From NCBI RefSeq assembly GCF_029968035.1, contig NZ_JASCIQ010000001.1, forward strand, positions 124,001-188,000: DNA of 64,000 bases, given 5' to 3'. The number at the start of each line of letters is the position of its first letter. Position 1 is the first letter of the stretch. The notes beneath the pieces are model-generated. The model was not told the DNA's origin, did no database searches, and saw only the letters and a program-made list of their open reading frames with translations. Shown piece after piece: positions 46,601 to 55,900 of the stretch. This DNA is from Streptomyces cavernicola (GTDB taxonomy: Bacteria > Actinomycetota > Actinomycetes > Streptomycetales > Streptomycetaceae). The position numbers and the translations under genes are program-made.

Positions 46601-49600
46601 TGTAGTTGGGCAGCAGGCCCCGCTCGACCAGGAAGCTCTGGGCACCGGTCTGCCCCAGCTCCTGGAGTCGCTTGCTGACGCCGATGGCCTCTCGCTGGAG
46701 GTTGCGCATCTCGCGCGCCTCGTCCTCGACGTTCGCCTGGAGGGCGTCCACCGCCTCGTTGATCATGGCGCGCCGGTCGACGAGCTCGGCCCGCTCCGCC
46801 TCCCAGGCCCGCTCGGCCTCACGCAACACCCTGGCCAGGCCGCCCGCGGCGTACTTCCGCAGGGCCTTGCGGGCATCGCGCGAGACACCGGAGTCGGCTA
46901 CGCCCTCGATCTCCGGGAACAGCCGCAGGAATTCCTCGACCAGATCCATGCGGTTGGTGACCGCCGTGCCGAACGTGCGCAGCCAGCCGCTCCTGCCCAT
47001 CAGCAGGGTCACCCGGTCGGGCAGCGGAAGCACGTCCGCGAGCCGTCCCCGAGCGGCGAGGTCGATGAGGTGGGCGGTGTACTGGCGGCGCAGGAGTTCC
47101 CCCGCGGAGAGGAAACAGCCGGGCGGCAGGATGGGGCCGGCGATGAGCTGGCGGGGTTCGGCCAGGTGGTAGAGGGCACGCGGGCTGGTGTCGGCCAGGG
47201 ACACCATCAGGGCGTTGCCGGTGGAGCGGCCGGCGCGGCCGACCCGCTGGACGTATCCCGCGGTGGACGGCGGCAGCGAGGCGAGGATCACGGCCTCCAA
47301 CTGGCCGATGTCGATGCCCAGTTCGAGGGTGGGGGTGCAGGAGAGGACGTTCGGGTCGGTGTGCCGGATGCCCTGCCGGAACCCCTTCTCGACCTCTTCG
47401 CGCTCCTTGCGCTTGAGCACCCCGGTGTGTTCGGCGGCGACGACGCTGTACGGACCCGACTCGCGGTAGAGGCGCCGGTAATAGTCGGCGCGGTAGTCCC
47501 GGGCGGCCCGCCCGTCGGCAGCTGACGACGGCACGGTCAGGGCTCCCGAGCAGCGCTTGAGCGGGCACGGCAGCCCCTGCCACACGGGCACCCGCTCCGG
47601 GGGAACGGTCTGGGTCCAGCCGCAGTCCGGGCAGGTGAGCGCGGCGTACGCGGTCTGTGCGTCGTCGAGGGGCCGCACCCGGATGTGGCCCGGGGTCAGT
47701 CCGTACACGCCATGGTTGTGCGCCGCTCCTTGCTTGACCTCTCCGGTGCGCCGGTACGCGAGTGCCCCGATGCTGTCGGATGCGAGGAGCGGCACGAGTT
47801 CGTTCAGGTAGGCGCCCGCGGCGGTGGCGTCCAGGCCGAGGCACCGGCTGGTGAAGTCGACGTACCAGCTCTCTCGGGTGGCGACCCGCTCGAAGTCCGT
47901 ACGTCCGGTCCTGGCGCCGACGAGGACGAAGGCGGGCGCCTCGGAGTTCCGGCCGAAGGCGGGCATGCCTTCCGGGCGGCCGTTCCACACCGGGTACCGG
48001 CTGCGGCCCTCCTCGTCGATGAACCGGTCGAGCCAGGCGTGCTGGATGCCGCCGCTCTGCCGGACGTGTTCAAGAAGGCCGCGCACGTAGCCCTCGAAGC
48101 GGCGGAGTCGTTCGGGACCGGCCGGTGGCAGGGAATGCGCCTCCGGTGAATGCCCTTTCCCGCCGGACTCGTCCGCGTCGTCGGCGGCGAGGGGAAGCTG
48201 GCGCCGCAGATGCTCCTCGTACAGCGCCTGGGCGTGCTGGGCGGCGCTCACCGAGTCGGCGAGGTGCACCTCGGCGGCCACCGTGCGGGTCAGCTCAAGG
48301 GTGCGGCCCATGCGGGAGCTGAGGCCGAACTCCAGGAGGGTGTTGAGCGCGAGCCGTTCACCCACCAGGTTCCAGGTGCTCGCCGGGATCCGCTTCTTGC
48401 CGTCGAGGAGGCGCTTGACCCGGTCGACGTCGTGCAGGTCGGGCGGTACGACGGAGGCGAGGAGCCGCTCCTCGGGCACGGCGGCACGGGCCACCAGGGA
48501 GGCGATGAGCTCGTTCAGCGGGACGCCGTCGTTGGCGTACGACGGGTCTGTGGACGTGCGCAGGTGGAGTTGTTCGTGGATGAGTGAGCGCAGCGAGAAC
48601 TTCCAGGCGCGGCTCGCGACGAATCCCGCGCGGTGCGCGGCGTCCTGAACCGAGTCGTTGAAGAGGAGCGTGCGGCGGCGGTCGTGCCCCTTCTCGTCGC
48701 TCGCGGGCAGCTCACCGCCGGTGAAGAGCTGGGTGACGACGACCGAGGCGAGCGGGGCGACTCCCGCGCCGAGGAAGCGGATTCCCTGCGCCTGGCCGCA
48801 AGCGGGGCAGCGGTCCTGACGTGCGTAGGCGTCGGCTTCGGCGTTGTCGTACCAGGCCAGGACGTACACGCCGTTCTCGGGGGCCTCGGCCACTCGCCCT
48901 TCGCCCAGGAGCACCTCATCGGGGTCTACGCGCCGCAGCGCCGCCCCGCTGTCCTCAAGGACGAGGACGCTCGCCTCGTTGCTCGCCGCCCGGCGGCCTC
49001 GACGGGCGCGCTGGGCGAGCATGGCCCGCGCCTGCTCGGCGGCCTCGGCCGGGGTGGCGGCGATCATGGACCTGACCCGGCCCTTGGCTGCGCCTCCGGC
49101 CACGCTTCGCCGGTAGATCTCGGTCGCCTCGGTGACCAGCGCGGACGGGTTGCGTTCGGGGCAGATGGCGCTCCAACCGGAGCGCCCGCAGTGCCGGCAG
49201 TACGCCGTGGGCAGCCGGCCGGAGCGCTGGGCGCTGCGGCGGCGCTCCTCCTGGGCCGCCACCGCCACTCCACGGGAACCGCCGGTGTCCTGCCCGCCTG
49301 CAGCGGTGTTCTGCTCTCCCGACCCGGCGATCGCCGTGGCTGCCGCCTGGTCGGCGTCGGACCAGGAGAACACCGGCTGCGGCGACACGAACCGCAGCAC
49401 CCTCGACAGGGCGCGCAGCCACACATGCGTCTCGACGAGCAGCAGCGGCCGCTCCCGGTCGGCCGGGGCGTCGGGGTGGCGCGCGACCGAGATCAGGGCG
49501 ACGAACCTGGCCAGTGCGTTGGCGGCGTCGGCCGGCTCCTGCACCGCCGCCGTGCGCCACACGGAGGTCGGGTCGAAGGAGGACAGCGCCTCCAGAGCGG

Positions 49601-50759
49601 TGAGCGGCTCATCCACGTCAGCGTGCAGAAGGGCGTGGGTGAGGGGGTGAGCGAGGAGCCGGCGGCCGAGCTCCCGCGCGTCCGAGGTGTCGCACCCGAC
49701 GGTGGCGAGGGCGACCGCGTCGAGGCCGTCGCCCGTACGAGTCGGGTCGGGCAGTTCCGCAAGGTCCTCCGGCGAGGGCAGCGGCAGGGTCAGGTCGACC
49801 GGCCGGAGGAAGTCCGCCAGCTCCTGCCGGTCCTCCCCCACGACGGCGTCGTCCGGGAAGCGCACGCCGAAGACCTTCGAGGCGACGTCCAGCATGGGCC
49901 GCGGCCCGCCGACATCCGCCGAACCCGGCTCGGCGCCGAGCGTCGCGGAAGTGGCGACGGGGCAGATGGAACCCAGCGGCCGCCCCTCCTCGGCGGCCCC
50001 GACGGCGGACGCGAGGCGCCGCAGCAGCATCGCCACGTCCGTGCCCTGCGCGCCGTCGTACGTGTGGAACTCGTCGATCACGATGTACGCGAGGTCCGCT
50101 TCGCCCCACAGCGGGGCGTCCTGCTGCCGCTGGAGCAGCAGGTCCAACATCTTGTAGTTGGTGATCAGGAGGTCCGGCGGGTTGCGGCGCATCTCGGCCC
50201 GGTCGACCATCACCCGCCCGTACGGGGAAGGCGCCTTGGACGCACTCGCCTCGCCGATGTACAGCCCAGCGGTCACCTCTGCGAGCCGCGGGTCCTCAAG
50301 AAGCTCGCCGAGCCGGTCCGCCTGGTCCCCCGCCAGCGCGTTCATCGGATACAGCAGGACGGCCTTGATCCCCGGCCGTCCGGCGGCCTTCGCCCGACGG
50401 CAGTGGTCGAGCACGGGCAGCAGGAAGGACTCCGTCTTGCCGGAGCCCGTGCCGGTCGTGATCAGCGTCGGCTCGGGCCTGTGCCCGCCCTTGCTGGTGA
50501 GGCGGGCGAACGCCTCTGCCTGGTGGGCATAGGGCCAGAACTTGTCCTGACACCAGTCCAGTTGGGACTCCCAGCCCGCCTCGGCACTGCGGTACGGCCG
50601 CCGGATCCGCAGATACGGGCCGCGGAACAGGCCGTCGACCGGGTCGGTCAGGAAGTCGGTCAGCGCATCCTGTGTCTCGGGCTCCGCCAGGGCGAACGTC
50701 GTCGTCAGATACTCGACCATCGTGTCGCGCAGTTTCTGCGCAGCGAGTGTGGGTCTCAT
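43677..50759 (-). CDS. Giant DEAD/DEAH helicase with DUF1998, zinc ribbons and nuclease-like domain
   Basis: 2360 residues. The superfamily 2 helicase has Walker A T-G-T-G-S-G-K-T-E (about 100-109), the box I-D-E-F-H (about 225) and the C-terminal motif R-V-G-R-A-G-R-S (about 1173). At least five C-x2-C pairs (about 535, 650, 1045, 1485 and 1612) suggest zinc ribbons. A DUF1998-type Cys cluster, C-S-C-x7-C-H-L-C, is near 1770. At about 1895-1945, R-P-D-L-L-L-R-P, A-V-Y-L-D-G-Y-R-W-H and L-V-W-Q-I-T-W-D-D-V look like a Vsr/DUF559-type nuclease; P-V-E-L-A-W-P-D-H-K-I near the C-terminus may be another. GTG 50789 is an alternative start. Likely a DNA-defence or repair machine. Confidence 0.85.
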   Translation of the reverse strand: MRPTLAAQKLRDTMVEYLTTTFALAEPETQDALTDFLTDPVDGLFRGPYLRIRRPYRSAEAGWESQLDWCQDKFWPYAHQAEAFARLTSKGGHRPEPTLITTGTGSGKTESFLLPVLDHCRRAKAAGRPGIKAVLLYPMNALAGDQADRLGELLEDPRLAEVTAGLYIGEASASKAPSPYGRVMVDRAEMRRNPPDLLITNYKMLDLLLQRQQDAPLWGEADLAYIVIDEFHTYDGAQGTDVAMLLRRLASAVGAAEEGRPLGSICPVATSATLGAEPGSADVGGPRPMLDVASKVFGVRFPDDAVVGEDRQELADFLRPVDLTLPLPSPEDLAELPDPTRTGDGLDAVALATVGCDTSDARELGRRLLAHPLTHALLHADVDEPLTALEALSSFDPTSVWRTAAVQEPADAANALARFVALISVARHPDAPADRERPLLLVETHVWLRALSRVLRFVSPQPVFSWSDADQAAATAIAGSGEQNTAAGGQDTGGSRGVAVAAQEERRRSAQRSGRLPTAYCRHCGRSGWSAICPERNPSALVTEATEIYRRSVAGGAAKGRVRSMIAATPAEAAEQARAMLAQRARRGRRAASNEASVLVLEDSGAALRRVDPDEVLLGEGRVAEAPENGVYVLAWYDNAEADAYARQDRCPACGQAQGIRFLGAGVAPLASVVVTQLFTGGELPASDEKGHDRRRTLLFNDSVQDAAHRAGFVASRAWKFSLRSLIHEQLHLRTSTDPSYANDGVPLNELIASLVARAAVPEERLLASVVPPDLHDVDRVKRLLDGKKRIPASTWNLVGERLALNTLLEFGLSSRMGRTLELTRTVAAEVHLADSVSAAQHAQALYEEHLRRQLPLAADDADESGGKGHSPEAHSLPPAGPERLRRFEGYVRGLLEHVRQSGGIQHAWLDRFIDEEGRSRYPVWNGRPEGMPAFGRNSEAPAFVLVGARTGRTDFERVATRESWYVDFTSRCLGLDATAAGAYLNELVPLLASDSIGALAYRRTGEVKQGAAHNHGVYGLTPGHIRVRPLDDAQTAYAALTCPDCGWTQTVPPERVPVWQGLPCPLKRCSGALTVPSSAADGRAARDYRADYYRRLYRESGPYSVVAAEHTGVLKRKEREEVEKGFRQGIRHTDPNVLSCTPTLELGIDIGQLEAVILASLPPSTAGYVQRVGRAGRSTGNALMVSLADTSPRALYHLAEPRQLIAGPILPPGCFLSAGELLRRQYTAHLIDLAARGRLADVLPLPDRVTLLMGRSGWLRTFGTAVTNRMDLVEEFLRLFPEIEGVADSGVSRDARKALRKYAAGGLARVLREAERAWEAERAELVDRRAMINEAVDALQANVEDEAREMRNLQREAIGVSKRLQELGQTGAQSFLVERGLLPNYSLVEDGVRLEAMLTHKEPARKPRTGDADATPRTRWRTDPRVYERPAESALTELAPGNAYYVRGYRHVVDGFDLGARNTTGDGSGPAALQTWRVCQECGYVRTRDAETDTSACPRCGGRGIGGRAALHQVIVPRKVTARDKRDDARIIDDHDSRNQGVYSIATAVDIDPLAIKQTWRHTGATFGVDHVREAVIRRFNLGPAKHGRRADTAFAGTTVVVTGFTVCPQCGGASDREPNHAPVQEELSESLAGRPELAHHRPWCPTRRRDRPAQPLDQRVITATEHRTEALRILLPAATLLVEERLASFSAALHLGLALRYGGDPAHIRSTPSTEPDRDSDLTRNYLVLYDALPGGTGYLQRLADADGEELRAVLAAAQLALRDCSCAQGPRRSCHLCLLGYAPQREYRLIDRQEALWMLDGLLGEDGHSAWNVAKPSDGVELRFADQAESDLERRFIDCLDRWLALPENKATLEHEETPTGRQGKQFTLHRSDGSPVRWEVVAQKYLPEQVTRPDLLLRPVAGDTTADGAPPLPIAVYLDGYRWHASSRTNRIADDAAKRARLRADGTLVWQITWDDVMAWERELAAKSGQKGQSIQDGEMADAPVEPLAEVVAGPASDAAWPPYPVVGDRTPGGTVRAKWAQSRRDPAEIDALLYTGAIPSLLGFLREPDLERWRAMARLCVSAFLTLLRKQDIVDAAPDTAAGWIEAALLEEPLPDTSGQGLKLFKTTDASELPLVLIADRRSGLSWSALAVLDDRPEAVAGDRPEHRRRWKAWLCWGNILQFLDPTGTGRADGLQLARTSLDGFDAGLLAATAGRAAGVLTALREDMAGTGLQLDAPSGKHQPMGEASGESAPEKVEQEATSLERRLWQLVLGELSYMGDPDIDALAHALADRGDVRPATAGFDAQGISRPVELAWPDHKIGVVLGVDATDSAYMAECQKAGWVVRPPEAWPADELAALLAEEAGSAATQGGAR

Positions 50760-50967
50760 GACGCCCGCCAGCCCCCGAATCCAGTGCACATCTCATCGTT
50801 CGTAGATCGCGTTCCACCTTACGTCTGAGCTCTGACAACAGGCAGCCGATGGCGTGATCCGCCCGCCCGCACCGACCGCACCGACCGCTGCCGCTGGGAG
50901 CGGAGGGCGTGCAGGTGGCTGGTCACCCGGCCTGACGAGCAGGGGGCGCGCTCGTCGGCGCCGGACC

Positions 50968-51441
50968 TCAGCCGCCGAGCTCCGCAGGCAGTACGAACTC
51001 CGCCCATACAGTCTTGCCGGGAGCGGCGGAGCGGGGTGTCCAGCCCCACCGCGAGGCCAGGCACTCCACGAGGAGCAGGCCCCGCCCACCCTCGGCGTCC
51101 GCCCCCACGGGCAGCGAGGGCACCGGCACCCGTTCGGTACGGGTGTCTGTGACCTCGGCCCGCGCAGTCGCCCCGGCGGCCAGCAGACGGAGGTGGAAGT
51201 CCCGCCCCGGTACGCGCCCGTGCTGCACGGCGTTCGCGGCCAGCTCGGCCACGATCAGCACGACCGCGTCATGCGCATCGCTCCCGTACGACACGCCCCA
51301 CGCGTCCAGCCGCTCGGCCGCGAGCCGTCGCGCGAGGCGGGCCCCGCGCGGGGTGGAGCTGAAGCGCATCGCGAAGTGGCGTGCGGTGCGGTCGAGTTGG
51401 GCGGCGCTCGCGGGCGGCGAGGGCGCGGTTTCATTGGTCAT
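50968..51441 (-). CDS. HATPase_c anti-sigma-type ATP-binding protein
   Basis: 157 residues with the GHKL ATPase motifs of Streptomyces RsbW/SpoIIAB-like proteins: the N box L-I-V-A-E-L-A-A-N-A-V-Q-H-G, and the G box G-G-R-G-L-L-L-V-E-C-L-A near residue 120. No receiver or kinase dimerisation part. It probably controls a sigma factor or regulator by binding or phosphorylation. It is divergent from an XRE/DUF5753 gene with DUF397 next to it, the WhiJ-type trio common in Streptomyces. The start ATG 51441 lacks a good ribosome binding site; the frame upstream overlaps the intergenic region. Confidence 0.8.
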   Translation of the reverse strand: MTNETAPSPPASAAQLDRTARHFAMRFSSTPRGARLARRLAAERLDAWGVSYGSDAHDAVVLIVAELAANAVQHGRVPGRDFHLRLLAAGATARAEVTDTRTERVPVPSLPVGADAEGGRGLLLVECLASRWGWTPRSAAPGKTVWAEFVLPAELGG

Positions 51442-51743
51442 GGGGGCTACGGTTCCGGCGCGGGCGCGGGCCTGACCAGGCGTTTCGGGCCTACAGGGCG
51501 GGGTTGTACGCGGTGGTGGGCGCGGGCGCGCGCGGGGTGGGGCTTTCGTCGGGCTGCGCCCCCTCAACTCCCCCTGTCCGGTGGGATTCCCGGGTCCGGC
51601 CGCCTTCAGCCTGCTGGTGGCGTAGCGTGACGAACGGTGACTCGCCGACGCGGTGCGGATGTACGCGCGCGTGCGGCGGATGTACGAGGCGTGCGGCGTG
51701 ACGAGGGGAACCACGCGCGCGTTGAGCCGGGGAGGCGGTGCCA
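51442..51743. promoter_or_regulatory. Divergent regulatory region of the WhiJ-type trio with spaced direct repeats
   Basis: GCGGATGTACG occurs at 51655-51665 and 51676-51686, 21 bases apart, so on the same face of the helix. It is a candidate binding site for the XRE regulator. No gene in this 302-base gap. Confidence 0.45.
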
Positions 51744-52628
51744 GTGGAGCCATTCGGCCAGAACGAACGGGACGAGAACGGTACGGGCGGGGGCGGCGGC
51801 CCCGGAGTGGGCGCGCGACCGGAGGACGAGCCCGGGACGGGCGTAGTGGCCGCATTCGGACGGCAGTTGAAGCTGCTGCGGGTGCGGGCGGGGTTGGAAC
51901 GGGCGGAGTTCGGTACGCGGACGGGGTACTCGGCGGCGACGATCGCCTCGTTCGAGCAGGGCCGTCGAATCCCGCCGCCGAGATTCATCGACCAGGCGGA
52001 CGAGGAGTTGGGGGCCGGGGGTGTGCTGCGGGCGCTGAAGGAGGAGGTGGCTCGGGCTCAGTATCCGGCGTTCTTCCGCGACGCAGCGCGGCTGGAGGCC
52101 GACGCGGTCGAGTTGTTCCTGTACGCGGTGCAGGTCATCCCCGGCCTGTTGCAGACCGAGGAGTACACGCGGGCGCTACTGAACATGCGGCGACCGCTGT
52201 TGGACGAGGAGACGATCGAGCAACGGGTACTCGCACGCACCACTCGCCAGGAGATCCTCAACCGGTGGCCCGCGCCGTTGATGAGCTTCGTCATCGAAGA
52301 GGCCGTGCTCCGCAGGCCGCTCGGCGGGCTGTCTGTCCTGCGGGGCTCGCTCGAACAGATCCTCCTCATCGGCCAGAAGCGCAACGTAGAGATTCAGGTC
52401 ATGCCGAACGACCGCGAGGACAACGCCGGCGTGGACGGACCGTTCACACTGATCACCCGCAAAGGCAGTGATCAAGTCGTGTACCTGGAGGTCCAAGGGC
52501 GCAGTAGCCTGCTCACAGATCGAGAACAGGTCCGGACGGTCGCCGCGCGGTCCGGGATCATTCGGTCGCAGGCTCTCACTCCGCGAGAGTCCTTGCGATT
52601 CGTCGAGAAGTTGCTGGGAGAGGTATGA
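51744..52628 (+). CDS. XRE-family regulator with DUF5753 domain (WhiJ-like)
   Basis: 294 residues. A variable acidic N-terminus (about 1-35) precedes an XRE helix-turn-helix (F-G-R-Q-L-K-L-L-R-V-R-A-G, then G-Y-S-A-A-T-I-A-S-F-E-Q-G-R-R-I-P). DUF5753 follows, with L-F-L-Y-A-V-Q-V-I-P-G-L-L-Q-T-E-E-Y-T as its landmark. In Streptomyces, such proteins work with a DUF397 partner and an ATP-binding protein to control development or secondary metabolism (WhiJ system). GTG 51744 is eight bases from GGGGAGG, better than GTG 51738. Its stop overlaps the DUF397 start. Confidence 0.88.
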   Translation: MEPFGQNERDENGTGGGGGPGVGARPEDEPGTGVVAAFGRQLKLLRVRAGLERAEFGTRTGYSAATIASFEQGRRIPPPRFIDQADEELGAGGVLRALKEEVARAQYPAFFRDAARLEADAVELFLYAVQVIPGLLQTEEYTRALLNMRRPLLDEETIEQRVLARTTRQEILNRWPAPLMSFVIEEAVLRRPLGGLSVLRGSLEQILLIGQKRNVEIQVMPNDREDNAGVDGPFTLITRKGSDQVVYLEVQGRSSLLTDREQVRTVAARSGIIRSQALTPRESLRFVEKLLGEV

Positions 52629-52840
52629 GCATCAAGAGAGCCTCGGTCACTGAGCTGGAACTTGCCTGGTTCAAGAGCAGTTACAGCGGCGCCGAGGGTG
52701 GAGAGTGCGTCGAGGTCGCCGAGGCCCAGGATGCCGTGTGCGTGCGGGACTCCAAGGTTCTCGGCGGATCCGTTCTGGTCCTGTCACGCGGGGCGTGGGC
52801 CGGGCTCGTCGGCCTCGCCGCAGCAGATCGAACCGTCTGA
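52625..52840 (+). CDS. DUF397 protein
   Basis: 71 residues with the DUF397 signature: W-F-K-S-S-Y-S-G-A-E-G-G-E-C-V-E-V-A, then V-R-D-S-K and the end F/W-A-G-L-V. This small cytosolic partner of XRE/DUF5753 regulators is thought to antagonise or modulate them, like an antitoxin-type pair. The ATG overlaps the regulator's stop (ATGA), so they are coupled. A strong terminator follows. Confidence 0.9.
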   Translation: MSIKRASVTELELAWFKSSYSGAEGGECVEVAEAQDAVCVRDSKVLGGSVLVLSRGAWAGLVGLAAADRTV

Positions 52841-52850
52841 CCTGACGCGA

Positions 52851-52888
52851 CGGGAGCCCTCCGCCGAGGCTTCGGCGGAGGGCTCCCG
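52851..52888. terminator. Bidirectional terminator between DUF397 and methylase genes
   Basis: Perfect 17-bp arms (52851-52867 and 52872-52888) around GGCT, then TCTTT on the plus strand. It sits between two convergent 3' ends and can serve both. Confidence 0.85.
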
Positions 52889-52907
52889 TCTTTCGCATGG
52901 CCCCGGA

Positions 52908-55900
52908 CTACTTCTCCGGCGGCTCCGTATCACCGGGCTCCCATCCCGCCTCGCGCATGCGTCGAGTGAACTCCGCGTGCGCGGCGCGCATTTCTTCCTT
53001 GCGGTTGGCGCGGTAGAGGGGGCCGGTGTAGCCGTCGGGGACGTTCGCCTCCAGCGGGAAGTTCTCGTGCGAACTGAGCTTCTTCCAGGCGTCCTTGGGC
53101 TGTCCGTAGCCGTGCACCTGGTGCGCCTTGGTGATGCGGCGACCGGTCGCGTCGAACCACATGTTCTCCTCGTACTGCTGGAGTACGGGGAAGCGGGCCT
53201 GGTACATGGCGACCAGTTCGTCCGCGCTGATTCCGAGCCAGACGGCTACGAGGGCGTCGATCTCAACTAGGGCTGCTCGGCGGGTGAATTCGGCGCGGAG
53301 GGGGGTGTCACGGGTCCACGCCCGGGTAACGCTGTCGGTGATCGACACGATGCCAGACGGCCATTCTGTTGCGGCCGCCCATTGGTCTTCAGCCCAGACT
53401 GGATCGTGCAGGCTCGTCCAGAGTCGAGCGTAGGCATTGGTCTGGCAGTTCAGGCGAAGAGTCCGCAAGAGCAATGCCGCTTCCAGCGGGTGACCAGGGG
53501 TCGGGGCAGGCATGGTCTGGGCCTCGCGGACCTGGAGGTCCGAGCGACCTGTTGCCCGCAGAAAGTAGTCCAACGGCAGGGCTGCCCAGAAACCAGCGGT
53601 GAGGGCGGTCTCCCGTTCACTGCCCAACGCCATGCTGTGCACCATGTGGATGTGGGCGGGACCTGGCGGCATGAGGGCCGCAAACAGGCTTCGCTCGGTG
53701 TTGGACGCGATCTGACGACGCCACACCATGCGAGTGAACCGTGCGTACGGGCGCGTGGCCAAACCGGCCAGAAGACTCTCATACTCAGGCGTGCCGGATG
53801 GCGCAAGCTGCTCCTCAATTCGTTCGTCCGCATGCAGGTTGCGCACTAGTTCCGGATCGATCCAACTGTGCCTGGATACTGCCGAGTTGTAGTTGACAAG
53901 GCTGCATTCCGGTGACCGTCGATAGTTAGTGCGTGGAACCTCACCCTCCGGAAGCTCAGCAAGGTTCCACGGCTCCATCTGGAGCGACGTGCGCGCTCCC
54001 TCCACGGGCCGCTTCGCGAAGGGCGTCGCAATGCCGAAGAACGGGCCCTGGAGGATCACGTCGTTCCAGCTCTCCGCCGGGCCAGAGTCCCAGGTGAAGT
54101 AGCCCGCCGTGCGGTCTGTTTTCTCGTTGAAGCCAGGGGTGATACGCGGGCCCAACTCCCCAACACGGTGCGGCCACTTCGCAAGCGCAGCGATGGCAGT
54201 TTCCTCCGCCACCGTCACCGGGAACAACAACTTCGCCTCTTCGATCGGGAACGCGTTGTCCTCCCCTGCAAGCTTCTGCCAATCCGAAAGGGTAGAGCGC
54301 GTGACCGTTACCACCCGATCGCGGTGCGGGCGGGGGTCCCAAGTCCCCTTGTGCTTGATGCCTGGAGAGTCGCCCGCGCCATTGTGCCGTACCGATTGGC
54401 TGAGAACTGAGGGGTAGAAGATCCAACTAAGGTGCTGGAACCGAATCTCACGCGACCGTCCGTAGACGTTCACGCTGAAGTGCGTGGTGTCACTCACAGG
54501 AGGAGCGAACAACAACTTCGCGTTGACGAAGTCCGCGTGCAGCCGCAAATGCTGGTACGCCGCCTTCCTAAGAACGCCCTCCTTAGCCCCCGTGAGGTGC
54601 GTAGACGGATGAATAATCCCCGCAATCCCCCGCTCCCCAGTAGCCCGCCAAGCCAGCAGCATGAACGCCCGATACATGTCCGGCCGAGTACCCACCAGCT
54701 CCGGGTACGTGTCCGCCGAAGACAGGTAGCTGGAAACTCCGGCCACTGTCGCCAACTCGCTGAGATAGAAGGAGCGGTGACGCGGAACACTCAGGACCTG
54801 ACTCACCCGCTCGTCCCGCCCGACCTCGGCCGCCTTACCCCCCAGAACAAACCAAGGCTCAACCTCCGCCAGAACCGCGTTCTCGTCCCACTCCTGCCGA
54901 ACCCAAGGCGGATTCCCCACCATCAAGTCGAACCCGCCATCCGCAAAGACATGTGCGAAGTCCAACTCCCAGTGGAAGAAGCCGCGTTCCTCCGAAATCT
55001 CCTGCATACGGTCGAACCAGCCGAACACGTCCCCCAGGTCGAGCGCGTCCTTCCACGCCTTGAACTCGACCATCTGCTCGTCGAGTTGGCGCTCCACGTC
55101 ATCGAGCTCCGGCAGATCCCGCACTTCCGGAATCTCCATCAGCGAGGCACGACTCAAGTCCGCCCGCCCGAGAACCGCCTCCGCGAACTCCAGCCAGTCG
55201 TCGAGGGACTTGAGCGCGACCTTGCGCCGCTCGTCGTCGAAGCCTCGCTTGAGCAGCGTCAGGTCCTCGTCGCCGTTGAAGTACGCCTCCCGGTCCGAGC
55301 CGTCCAACAGCCCCACCTCCTCCAGCGGCCAGAACCACAGCGCGCACCACGCGTCCATGACCTGCTTGAGGCGCCAGTACGGGCTGCCCATCGCATGCAG
55401 GGCGGCCACGACCGCCTCGCGGTCCATCGCCGGGCGGGTGCCCTCCGGAAGGCTCGCGCCCCACACATCGACGCTGCGCGCGATCTCCTCCTCGGACAGG
55501 CGGAGCCGAAGGATCACAAGCTCCCAGAGGTACTCGACGCGCTTCGCCAGCTCCCTCAACCGGCCGGTCTGCGTCTGGAGTTGCTTCTCCTGACGCTTCT
55601 CCTCCTGCTTGGCCGTCAGCTTCGGCTCGGGAGCGGCGGCCGCAGCAGCCGCCCCGCTGTCCGCCTCCAGGCTCGGCTGGTCCCAGATCTCCAAGCACAG
55701 GTCGAACGCACCCTGGCCGGAAGGTTCCTCCACGGGCAGGTTCACCACACGCGCCGGAGTCTTCTCCGCTGCCGCAGCCGCCTTCTTCGCCGCCGCCTTC
55801 CTGGCCGCCGCCTTCTCGCCCCCCTTCGGCTTCCGCCGCATCACCGAACGCCACCGCTTCATGACCTCGATGAGTTCCGGCTCCAGCCACTCCGCCACCG

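Noticed and set aside
44304..50828. Long plus-strand open frames of 1073 and 731 residues opposite the giant helicase
   Set aside because: They lack motifs, and the minus-strand protein has clear helicase, zinc and DUF1998 motifs throughout.
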